A DNA stretch of 64,000 bases, from positions 14,508,001 through 14,572,000 of the forward strand of contig NC_065551.1 of assembly GCF_022605725.1 (NCBI RefSeq). Direction: 5' to 3'. Positions within the stretch are counted from its first letter, which is position 1; the number at the start of each line of letters is the position of its first letter. Of the stretch, positions 54,640 through 64,000 are shown piece after piece. Under the pieces are notes generated by a model. It did no database searches. It saw only the letters and a list, made by a program, of their open reading frames with translations, and had not been told where the DNA came from. A program made the translations under genes and the position numbers. Source of the stretch: Anthonomus grandis grandis (taxonomy: Eukaryota; Arthropoda; Insecta; Coleoptera; Curculionidae).

Positions 54640-56040
54640 AGAAAAAGAGACGCTGGATGAAACAATGGATTAGTCAACGTGAAAATTACACCCATCTAAA
54701 TTTATTAAATTTTATCAGAGAAACAGACCCAAAAAACTACAAAAATTATTTTCGGCATGATGAGGCAACTTATATCAGCAAATGAAAGATTGGCGCTAAC
54801 TTTGCGTTTTTTGGCAACTGGGAAATCATTCGAAGATATAAAGTTTTCCACTATCATTTCTCCCAAGACCATAAGTGAAATTGTAATGGAGACTTGAAAG
54901 GCAATAGCTGAAGTTCTGAAAAAATAGATAAAAGTAAGTTAGACTTATAAGAACGTTTTAAAAACTTTTATTGTGTATTTACATAGTTTAAGATTAAGTA
55001 GAAATATTTAATTAATTAATTAGTGACAAAGTGATATAATATTATCCCAAAAATGTGGTAATTTTCCAGAGTTTCTGTAGTTTGCCGTGGTTTTAGCTGT
55101 CCATCAGCTTGTTGCTGTCACTTCATCGTTAAAATTCACTTGATGGGGCTGTAGTCCTAATATTTGTGTTTGTAAGGTAATCGTAGGAAGAGCTATAAGC
55201 GGAGAAGCCATAGGCGGAGAAATCATTGGCCATGAAACCAGGATTGGAGAAGACATGGACAATGAACTGTATCCGTAATTATAGTTGGACAATGATGAGG
55301 TTTGAGCCGACATTGGCCGTGAAGAGTATTGGTAACTGTACGTATCAGCACTTTATTGGCTTTATCACACTTTATTGGCAAAAGATTCTGGAGGTAAAAA
55401 TATTTTTATATTAACGGAGTTTCTTGCTAAAGCACTCATTTCTGCCTCAAAAAGTACGCCATTTATTGCCTTTTCGGCTAAAATTCTTTGTTGTGGATCT
55501 AGTTTTTTCAACTTTTTCGGCCCAAACTTTAGTAATGGGGTATTCGTCGTCTTTTTTAAATATTCATATGCCGGAGATAATAGCTGTTTATTATCTTGTT
55601 TATTTTCTGCAGATTTTATTTTTTTTACGTTCGATGTAGTCCCAACGCAATTTTTCTCATTCACATTTTTGGTCTTTTTAGCATCCCAATTGCTATGCCC
55701 AGGAGTAGTATAAAAAAAAAATAAACAAAGGTTTTAATAATTTTTTCACTTTTTTTCAGATACCATCTATCCAAGAAGAATGGAAAAGAATCGCAAGAAA
55801 CTTTGGATCAAAATGGAAATTTTGGCATTGCCTTGGAGCAATTGACGGAAAGCACGTCGTTGACTTTAAACCAGCAAATTGTGGTTCAAGATACCATAAT
55901 TATAAGGGTGCACACAGCATTGTTTTAATGGCTATTGTCAAGGCCGATTATGAATTCATCACGGTTGATGTTGGGACAAATGGGCGCGTCTCCGACGGGG
56001 GAGTCCTTTATTATACTAAAATATTAATTTGGAACATATG
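54640..56040 (+). pseudogene. Harbinger/PIF transposase, two coding blocks separated by an intron-like gap
   Basis: First block 54642-54932: RRWMKQWISQREN, then FRHDEATY and NERLALTLRFLATGKSFEDI, the N terminus of PIF/Harbinger transposases, reaching AEVLKK. Second block 55758-56035: WHCLGAIDGKHV, SRYHNYKGAHSIVLMAI, VGTNGRVSDGGV, the DDE_Tnp_4 catalytic core with the first two Asp. A gtaagt follows the first block and a tttttttcag precedes the second, so the gap may be an intron. The third catalytic residue and the C terminus are missing; a LINE fragment starts at about 56040. Confidence 0.8.
55104..55720 (-). pseudogene. Harbinger-associated accessory (MADF/BESS-type) protein fragment, antisense in the transposase gap
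   Basis: Minus-strand frames 55664-55365 and 55313-55104. The first contains basic and Asn/Lys-rich sequence and LDPQQRILAEKAINGVLFEA, resembling the C-terminal BESS-like segment of MADF proteins that accompany PIF/Harbinger transposases. The second is Ser/Pro/Leu-rich. The N-terminal DNA-binding domain was not found. A stop at 55365-55367 ends the first part. Position inside the transposase gap on the other strand is unusual. Confidence 0.5.
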
Positions 56041-56930
56041 TGATTGGCTGTTAAGGTGAAGCGGCTGCACTGTTTGCTAGATGTTCAATACAGGCCTCCT
56101 TCTTGCAGTTATACACAGCTAGGGGCTGTTGACACATTGCTTTCCGCATTGGGCCACATGTATGACTATATTGTCTTAACAGGAGATATTAATGTAAATT
56201 TACTTAGAGACTAGTCGCGAAAAATTATTTTTTAAATCAATCTAAAAATCCACAACTTATTTCAAGTGATTGATAAGCCAACTCGGGTATGTGAATTTTC
56301 TTAAACTCTGATTGATGTTATATGTGTGGATCAAAGTATGGTGGTTATTAAGGTTATTGGAAATATAAGATGTAACAGACCATAGGCTTGTTTATTCTTT
56401 CTTGAATTTAAGCCTCAATGTTCCTACCTCAAACCTAAACTCATAACTTTTTGAAATTTTAGACATTTTGATAAATATTTGTTTAATGCTTTTATGAGTA
56501 ATACTGATTTTGACCAAATATTGATCCAATGCTCTATTGATAACTCCGTCGAAATACTGAACAAGCAACTAATTAAAATGTTTAATTACTTTGCGCCGTT
56601 AGAAATTATAAAGCTTAGATCACTACCTAAATCATATAACAGACACAATCAAAGAAATTATAGAACTGAAGAAAAAAGCAGATAATAAATACAAGCACTC
56701 ACTTGCTTCGTCTGATAAAAATTACTACCCGGATCTTAAGCATTGTAATCAACTGCAATAAAAAATGAAAAAAGGGCTTACCTGACTTTTCAATTGAATA
56801 GGGTTAAAAATAATTCTAAAAACATTTTGGTCAAATCTTAATAGTTAAAATGTTCATTCTAGGGCTTCATTTGAAATCCCTGGTAGCCTGAAAGATGTCA
56901 CAAGAATTAGCGGTTACTTTGCCAGCATAG
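56040..56930 (+). pseudogene. LINE endonuclease-to-RT linker relic
   Basis: Fragments: QYRPPSCSYTQLGAVDTLLS, YIVLTGDINVNLLRD, VIDKPTRVCEF, then a poorly conserved linker (56479-56685 open) and PGSLKDVTRISGYFASIGDK. The order matches Jockey-like LINE ORF2. Many stops. Confidence 0.7.
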
Positions 56931-56974
56931 GCGATAAGGCCATCCCAGTGGACCCGGAGGCGTAAATCCAAACC

Positions 56975-57130
56975 TTACTACGGTACAGCACGGCTTTATG
57001 CTGTATAACAGTAGACATTGTAGTTGCAATACGCATATGTTAATTTACCATACCTTACTGCGGTACAGCGAAACTTGCCGCTGTAGCGCGGTAATGTTTG
57101 TAAACCACATACGCTATTCACATCGACTCC
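56975..57130. repeat. Short repeated words before the MULE relic
   Basis: ccttact(a/g)cggtacagc occurs at about 56978 and 57048, with a loosely inverted form (gctgtagcgcggtaat) at about 57080. These could be remains of a terminal repeat of the MULE. Confidence 0.35.
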
Positions 57131-57189
57131 AGTGGTTCGTGCGACCAAACTAATATTTCCATAACATTCTTATTTGCTGCCTCTAAGGA

Positions 57190-58156
57190 GCTGTACCGTT
57201 AGCATGTATTTTACATGCTGAACAAAGTGAGGCTAATTATACATTAGCATTTAGTTTATTGCGTGAGAAGTTAGGAAATGAAGGATTTGGTGGTTTTGGT
57301 TTTCCCAATGTTATTATGACGGACGATTCTCTTGCAGAGAGAAACTCACTGAGGACCGTTTTTCCAGAATCACATTTATTGCTTTGTATATTTCACGTAT
57401 TACAAGCCTTTTGGAGATGGTTATGCAGCAGCAACCATGGAATCTCAAAGGATCATAGAAAAATAATAATGACACAATTTCAACGACTGCTTTATTCAGT
57501 ATGTGAAGAAGATGCAGAGGAGATTTATAATGAAACTTTAAGTAATAAAATATATTTGCTATATGATAAACTTATTAAATACGTAAAAGGTATGTGGGAA
57601 CGCAAAAGAGATTGGATTCTATGTTTCAGAAATCAACTTCTAACAAAAGGACACAAGACAACAACTTTGCCGATGCTTCTATTAGAATTTTTAAGGACAT
57701 CGTTTTACAACGTTGTAGAGCTTTCAACGCATGTGCCCTTATTGACTTCTTCGTAACAGTATTTGAATCATATCACAGGAGGCATCAACGCTTATGCAAG
57801 CTTACGCAACACTTATGCAAACAACAGAAAAAATAAATATATTAACAACCAAATGCTTTAACAAAGCAAAAACATATCAATTTGAAATTGCAAAGAACAC
57901 ATACCGAGTTTCCTCTAGTACTGATAAAACTATGTTTTATTCTGCATACACAGATATTTCATTCTGTGATTGCATATATGGACAAGGCGGTCGATTTTGT
58001 AAGCACCTTTGTGCTATTCAGCAAAAGTTGGGCATTATATTAAAATCAGCACCCAATCTCACCTTAAATGACAGGAAGGATTTAGCTAAATTATTTCTTA
58101 TCGTTTTCCAAAATGTGCGAGGGCTGTTTTTATTTTCCGATAGCTGTTCTTTGTAG
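57190..58156 (+). pseudogene. MULE (Mutator-like) transposase fragment with SWIM zinc finger
   Basis: 57190-57756 reads HAEQSEANYTLAFSLLREKL, then PNVIMTDDSLAERNSL and LLLCIFHVLQAFWRWL, the C-terminal half of the MULE catalytic domain (conserved D, then CxxH). A frame change near 57600-57750 leads to 57794-58156, which has FCDCIYGQGGRFCKHLCAIQ, a SWIM zinc finger (CxC...CxH). The N-terminal half is missing. Otherwise decay is mild. Confidence 0.82.
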
Positions 58157-58249
58157 TATTTATTTTTTGGTTTTTGTGGTAATATGTGTATTATGTTCCT
58201 ATATCTCCGATACCGCTGTTTAAGATTTTCATCATTGGGGTGTTTTTTG

Positions 58250-58640
58250 GAAAGTTTGAAAAGGTTTGTGTTTCAATTGATTTTATTATTGCATCTGTTA
58301 TTCAGGGGGTTCTTTTCTTTGTCCTGTTGTGAGTTCTTACTTTCATAGACATTTGAATATTCCTATTTAGGACTTGTACAAATTCGTTCATACTTGTATC
58401 GGGACTTAGATGTTTATATATATCATTCCATTTTTCATTTGCGAAAGTATATTTTAATTGATTAAAATCTACTATAGAAATTTAACTGCGATCTATTCTT
58501 TCTTTCGCAAAGTTTAATGGAATTGACATACCTACTGCATGGTGATCCGTTATTTTTGTTTTAATTATAAAGGTTTGATAGTCACCGAGTTGCTGCACTT
58601 TTTTAATCAAAATGTGATCTAAACAACTTTGCTTATTCCA
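58250..58640 (-). pseudogene. LINE endonuclease C-terminal relic
   Basis: Minus-strand translation gives SCLDHILIK-like LDHILIKKVQQLGDY, then ITDHHAVGMSIPLNF, the TDH-type end of the LINE endonuclease domain, and a further linker. Short and broken. Confidence 0.5.
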
Positions 58641-58769
58641 AAGCATTTATTAAGATGGATTATAATATCATGATTGCGATTTTAAAATATATAGACTTTA
58701 AGGAGGCATCGTCTTTTTTAATTAATTCATTTTTGTCAGAACACAGCGAGTTTGCCTTGAGAATTTTTG

Positions 58770-59575
58770 AGTGTCAAATACTAGTATACAGGTAGTATAC
58801 TTGGCCCACTTCTATATAGCATATATGCCTTTAACATTGTAAATTCCTTAAAATATTGTAAATATTATCTTTATGCAGACGACATTCAAATTTATTCGTC
58901 ATTTATACCTAGTTTAGCTGCAATATCAACAAAAGAAATGAATAATAACTTATATTAACTTACTGAAATCTGTTAAAGATCATTTACTGAAAATCAATCC
59001 TGCGAATCGGCAATCATTCTATTCTGCTGATTCTGAAATGAAACTTATAAAAACCACTTACAAAAAATTATAAAACTTAAACTAGGCAAGAATATAATAG
59101 AATTTAAGGACTCGGTTAAAAATCTAGGCTTAACATTAGATTATAAATTAAAATTTAAAGAACATATTACTTTCTTTTAAAAAAGGTTGTGTTGAAACTA
59201 ATTTATTCACATAGATATTACTTATCGCAAGAAACTAAGGCTATGGTCTGTGAAACACTCGTTTTATCATTTTTCAACTATGCTGATCAGGTATATGAGC
59301 CTTTTCTGGACAGTCTGGACATAAAAAAGTTCAAATAGTGCAGAGTTGCTGTCTGTATTTGGCATAAGGCGTAGACAAAGAATATCTCACAAATTGTCCG
59401 AAATACGGTGGCTTAATATGAGTGGACGGCGCACTTTGGCAGTATTTTTTTACAAAATGATTAAATTTAAATGTCTTCCATATCTCCACCGCAAAATTAA
59501 ATATGGTACGGATGTTCATAACATCAATATCCGAAAATTAAACCTTTTAACTATACCACCTCATTAAACTGAAAC
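58770..59575 (+). pseudogene. LINE RT C-terminal relic
   Basis: Contains LYADDIQIYSSF (about 58875-58910), then KINP(A/C)-like and NLGL-like remnants, and at 59346-59567 GRRTLAVFFYKMIKF, the thumb/C-terminal region. Stops throughout. Confidence 0.6.
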
Positions 59576-59824
59576 ATTTAAGAAGTCAGTTAGCATCATC
59601 TCACTATGCTGAACATCTCATTTCTATCATCTTACTTATCTTCTGTTTTTTTAATTACTCTCTCTCTTTTTCTTTTCTTAAATTTTTCTTGTAATATTTA
59701 AACTGAATACTATATTCTTTACGGCAATGTATTTTTTTATATTTTTCCTTTGCTCTAGCAGCTGCCTCTCTTCGGAGGCAAGCTGATATGAGTGATGAGT
59801 TTTTTATTCTGAACAGTTTATAGT

Positions 59825-62793
59825 TCAAATAACTAGAGGGAGTATATATATATTATCTTGCCTCCATTGTTGTTTTATCTTGTGAGCTAGATCTGCGTAT
59901 TTAGCAAGTTTAGTGTGCGTCGTTTCTAGGACATTATTGGTATTTGGCACTGCTATGTCAATTAGAAAGGTTTTCTTTTGGGCTTTGTTTATTAAGATTA
60001 TATCTGGTCTGTTTGAAGTCAGCGTCCTATCGGTCAAAACAGTTTTGTCCCAGTAGAGGCGAAAGTCGTTATTTTCAAGTACAGTTTCTGGTTTGTACTG
60101 GTAATAGGGGCAAGTTTCGCCAATTAGATGATAAAGTTTTGCTAGTTCTTGATGAATAATTTTTGCCACACAGTTATGTCGGTGCAGATATTCGGCAGCT
60201 GATAGAGATGTGAATCCTGATGTTATATGTTGAATTGTCTCCGGTACGCGCAGGCATTTTCTACATCGATCATCGATTACTTTCTCATCTTTAGTAATGT
60301 ACTTAAGGTAATTTCTTCTAGCAATCACTTGGTCTCGTATAGCCATCATAAAGCCTTCAGTTTCAGGAAATAGATCTCCACGAGTCAACCAGTAGTTCGA
60401 CGTTTCATAATCGACCTGTTCGGCATTAAGTTCGTGAGGATGCTTTCCGCATATTGCCTTCTGCTTCAATGTGTTAACTTTAATGGCTGTGTGCTCTGAT
60501 CTTGTTACAGTAATGTGTTCTGCTATACCTGCACGGAGATTCAAGGGTGTGTACCTGCTATCCGCTAGCACAACTGCTCTATGAAGAGAAGAGGTTTCCC
60601 TCATAGTGAGGAAGTATTTCTGAAGACCTGCTACTTGTTTTTTGAAGAGAAAAGAAATATCAGTTAGGCCTCTGCCACCCTTGGATCTGGGAAGAGTAAG
60701 TCTTTCGATGGCTGACTGAGGGTGATGTGCTCGAAACGTCGTGAGAGTTGTTCTGGTCTTCCTCTCGATCTCCTCTATATCAGTCTTTGTCCACCTAATG
60801 ACTCCAAAAGAATACGTTAAGACAGGGATAGCGTAGATGTTAACCGCTTTAATCATGTTCTTACCATTCAGTTTAGTTTTTAAAATTTGCTTAAGACGAT
60901 TGATATATTCCTTTTGGAGGTTCTGCTTTATTTTCTTATGCTCTGTATGGGCTGACTGATGTACGCCCAAGTACTTATAAGTTTCCCCTTCTTCCATAGC
61001 CCGAATGAGACTACCATCTTGTAATTCAAAGTTGTTGGTGTTGTCATTACCTTTGATAACTGTTTGAGTTTTGCATTTATCGATACCAAAGCTCATTTAA
61101 ATTTTGTGGGCAAATATTTCAATTGTTCGCAGCAATGAGTTTATGTCCCAGCATAGACTTTGATATCATCTACTCGTACATTAGATGTGTAATATTATAT
61201 AGGTTTAACAGGGAAAATAATAAATAAATAATAAATCTTTAACGGTAAATCCATGTTGACTTTGATTAAGCATATGAAGCATATCTTAACCAGACAAAAT
61301 CAGAGGGGACTCAGGTTTTGTCTGGTTAAGATTTAACTGTGTGGTCCAGAAACCCATCATAAGTTTTAATAAATTGATAAGCGGTGGAGCGACTTTATAA
61401 ATCTCAAGAACCTTAAGCAGCAAAGTGGATGGAACGGTATCGAAAGCCTTACGGTAATCTATAAAGGCGGTGTATAAGTTTCTCTGCTTCTATATTATTT
61501 GTTCCATAATTACAGTGTCTATAAGTAACTGTTCTTTACATCTTTGAGACCTCTTAATGCAGCCCTTTTGTTCTAAGGCGATAATTCCGTGGTCTTCGCA
61601 GTGCTTATAAATTATTTTTGCAATGCATGCTGTAAGCAGTTTATAGATTGTAGGCAGGCAGGTGATAGGCCTATATTTTGCAGGATTTTCGGTATCGTTA
61701 TCTTTTGGCAGCAAATATGTTAGTCCTTGCGCAATATAAGTTGGTATTATGGTTGGTTCCTGCACAAATCTGTTGAAATGACGAGCTAAATGTGTATGAG
61801 TGCATTTAAACCGTTTGTACCAAAAGTTAAAAATTCGGTCATTACCAGCTGCTTTCCAGTTGAAGGAATTCTCCACTATCTGCCTCAATAGCTCAGGAGA
61901 TATTATCGGCTCGTCCATTGGTCTTAGTTCTTCCATTCTGTCAATCTTTTTGTATCCAGGGTGCTTCGACATTATGAGTTGTAGGTACGGACCAGATTGA
62001 CTCCAAAAACTCCCTGACTTGTCGTTTAGACGGTGGTTTACCGCTGTCGTTATTGGTGACATTTCTTAGCCTCCGATAAAACTGTTTCTCGTTGTTCTGA
62101 AACAGCCTATTGGATGTTTTCCTAAGGTTAGATTCTTTATATCTTCGAAGTCGTTGTGCAGCAACGCTTAGTTTTTGTTTGAGAGTGTCTAAAACTTCTG
62201 CTATATTATGATTGGGAGGGTTACATGTGGCATGGGTTTTGTTTTGCCGCATAACACTCTCGACTTGCTTGGTTAACTTATTATTTCTTTGTCCTTGAAT
62301 GTAGGCGGTGAGTTGGCCAATATCTTTTCTAAGTTTGGTTATTTTGTTGTTCAATCGCCTTTCCCAAGGTCGGACATGTTCTGTTGTGTAGTTTGTATCC
62401 GAGTGGTTTCGGACGTCAGATTTATTCATTCTGATAGCGGTTACAGCTGCTGCATACAGAACAGTATGCAGCTCATTAAATGTGTTATGTTCTTCCAGGT
62501 ATTGTGGAAGGATTGTCGTATCTAATAAGATTACCACGATAGCATTTTTGCTTAGGAATAACTGCTCGCTTTGTAGATTCCATACCTGAAAATTCTATCA
62601 AAGCCCCAATGAAATAACTCCTTATCTTCTCCAACTGAGTATTATCACCGGAGTCTTGGTTTTGTACTATTCCATCCGGTGATGGTGGAGTATCTGGATC
62701 TGGTTGCGCGGCTCCTGCTGGTATTGCTACTTGAATATTATGATCTTCTCGAGACTCAATAGGATGAAAGGCCTCGTTCTTAAGTGCTTCCAG

Positions 62794-62844
<51 letters not shown>

Positions 62845-62850
62845 CATTAT
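59825..62850 (-). pseudogene. R2/R4-like LINE, long ORF with RT core deletion
   Basis: On the minus strand: N-terminal basic region (62537-61941); RT start (62062-61490) with NWKAAGNDRIFNFWYKRF, YLLPKDNDTENPAKYRPITC and EQKGCI; motif A just beyond the frame (TAFIDYRKAFDTVPSTLLL, about 61480-61425). Motifs B and C are missing or scrambled around an inverted repeat at 61283-61332. The 61096-59825 frame (423 codons, intact) holds the thumb, ERKTRTTLTTFRAHHPQSAI, a Cys/His motif (CRKCLRVPETIQH) and, at the end, NRPDIILINKAQKKTFLIDI, fitting a PD-(D/E)XK restriction-like endonuclease as in R2/R4-type LINEs. A usual Cys after QHITSG is Phe here. Clade assignment is from motif layout only. Confidence 0.75.
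61283..61332. repeat. 17-bp perfect inverted repeat in the LINE
   Basis: atcttaaccagacaaaa and its exact reverse complement, 16-bp spacer, at the place where RT motifs B and C should be. Confidence 0.85.
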
Positions 62851-62860
62851 TATTATTATT
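62797..62860. repeat. ATT microsatellite 1
   Basis: About 20 imperfect ATT units. An apparent poly-Ile start of a minus-strand frame at 62847 is an artefact of it. Confidence 0.95.
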
Positions 62861-62967
62861 CTGTTTTAGCTCGCTGATAGCGGTGTTGTCAATTTCATCG
62901 GCCTGAAGGCAAGATGAACTTTGCTTTGATAGATTTAGGAACTTTCGCACAATGTTGCATGTATTAA

Positions 62968-63011
<44 letters not shown>

Positions 63012-63020
63012 TATTATTAT
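62968..63020. repeat. ATT microsatellite 2
   Basis: About 17 ATT units with one interruption. Confidence 0.95.
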
Positions 63021-63049
63021 AATCAGCATATAACATGCTGGTAGCAAAG

Positions 63050-63390
63050 GATATGAATATTGGAAAAACAAGGTTTCTTAAAATACTACATCCTAATAAA
63101 TACCAGCCTTATAAGATGCAGGTTCATCAAGAACTCTTGGAAGGACACTTTGAGAGGGATCTTTTAACTTTGTGAGCTTTTGCAAAATATGTGCTTGGAG
63201 GAGAATCCATATTTAGTGAAAAATATATTTTCTTCCGATGAAGTCACTTTCTGCTTGAATGGTGACGTAAATACCTAGAACCAGATTGATGAGAAAAGGA
63301 CATTCACACAATTCAATCGAAAAATAAGCGTGTGGGCTGGCGTTGTTTATGACGTTAATATCGGGCCTTTCTTCTTTAAAGTAAATTTAA
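63050..63390 (+). pseudogene. mariner-like transposase fragment
   Basis: Translation in mixed frames: NKYQPYKMQVHQELLEGHFE (about 63092-63150), a decayed FSSDE-like box (about 63230), HTIQSKNKRVGW-like sequence, then WAGVVYDVNIGPFFF (63330-63375). This is the segment around the first Asp of a mariner-type transposase. The following 63391-63719 is AT-rich with nothing recognised. Confidence 0.65.
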
Positions 63391-63719
63391 AATTTATTGA
63401 TATTTTTTTTCAAATTATAAGTATCGACTTATTATTAATAAACACTAATCCACTCCATGATTTATTTTATAAAAATACCTATGACATAATCAATATTATT
63501 ATCAAATTTAATATTAAAAACAACTCAAATTTTTTTCAAAACAGTTAATATTACCGATTATATAAATAACTAAATAAAGTATACTTTAAACATTTAACAT
63601 CTAACAAAAAGCAAAGATTTTAGTAAATATGACGTATTTTTTATCGAATTCTGCCACCCAATAAGCCAAATAACAATTAAACTCTTAACACTAATAAAAT
63701 TTTGATTATAATGAAAAAC

Positions 63720-64000
63720 AAACTACATGAAATGCTCAAATTATCCTCCTTCAACTTGCATGCATTGATGCATTACTGAATCGCAGATTACTCGGGACTG
63801 CTTGTTGGATCATTCTTCCTCTTGCCCGTCAATTCGTGATGTCCAAAATAAAATTGTAGCGTAAAACATTTATATTTTGAGGACTTTCTTTTAATACACG
63901 GTCTTTTAAATATCCCCATAAAAAATAATCAAGAGGTGACAAATCGGGGTTTCTGGCAGGCCAACGAACTGCTCCTTGGTTTCCAATCTACTTTTTGGAA
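63720..64000 (-). pseudogene. mariner-like transposase fragment at right edge
   Basis: Minus-strand reading from the window edge: WPARNPDLSP-like block with LDYFLWGYLKDRVLKESPQN (about 63975-63890), then a decayed tail. The third catalytic Asp region is here; the remainder lies beyond the window. Confidence 0.65.

Noticed and set aside
55375..55713. Phe-rich plus-strand frames
   Set aside because: They are shadows of the Lys/Asn-rich minus-strand accessory gene.
62485..62847. Poly-isoleucine N terminus as a real protein start
   Set aside because: It is translation of an ATT microsatellite.
1..64000. CRISPR arrays, bacterial operons, rRNA or tRNA genes
   Set aside because: No regularly spaced repeats, no clustered prokaryotic-type genes and no recognisable RNA gene were seen on reading both strands.

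Overview
The window looks like AT-rich nuclear DNA from an insect. The evidence is three-exon Ly6/uPAR-type genes with GT-AG introns, errantivirus-type LTR elements primed by tRNA-Ser, BEL/Pao, piggyBac, mariner, Harbinger/PIF and MULE transposons, and several LINE clades. The order is uncertain; a beetle is a guess. No bacterial-type operons, CRISPR arrays, rRNA or tRNA genes were seen.

The host genes are a cluster of small Ly6 (three-finger, cysteine-rich) genes that do not appear as long ORFs because each is split into a signal-peptide exon and two cysteine-rich exons, all joined in the same phase. Ly6-1 (+) has exons 2-3 at 3373-4286. Ly6-2 (+) appears to run from a duplicated signal-peptide exon (5265-5331 and 9707-9773) through exon 2 (35089-35226) to exon 3 (44361-44593), so its introns would be about 25 kb and 9 kb. 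Ly6-3 (-, 36560-35299) is complete and lies inside intron 2 of Ly6-2 on the opposite strand. Ly6-4 (-) has exons 2-3 at 45744-45326.

Intron 1 of Ly6-2 holds a stack of nested retroelements. A BEL/Pao element (12653-29802, pol lost) carries in its 3' LTR a minus-strand errantivirus (15469-29393, reverse transcriptase deleted). The LTR of that element was in turn hit by a plus-strand errantivirus (15490-23058) with two 179-bp LTRs that look identical, open gag and pol, and an env interrupted at an A8 run. Target-site duplications give the order of insertion. Upstream, a piggyBac relic lies inside a TA-flanked inverted-repeat element (5842-9319) whose empty site survives in the neighbouring duplicate.

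The rest is transposon debris. From 36.9 to 43.9 kb there are LINE relics on both strands. At 47.4-50.1 kb is a DNA transposon with ACACGGCAAAAACGATGAA ends and a DUF7869-like transposase. At 53.5-58.2 kb are mariner, Harbinger (with an antisense accessory gene), LINE and MULE relics. At 58.3-62.9 kb are LINE relics, including a long R2/R4-like one, followed by ATT microsatellites and two mariner pieces. Short, near-perfect palindromes recur across the window and look like templated snap-back duplications.
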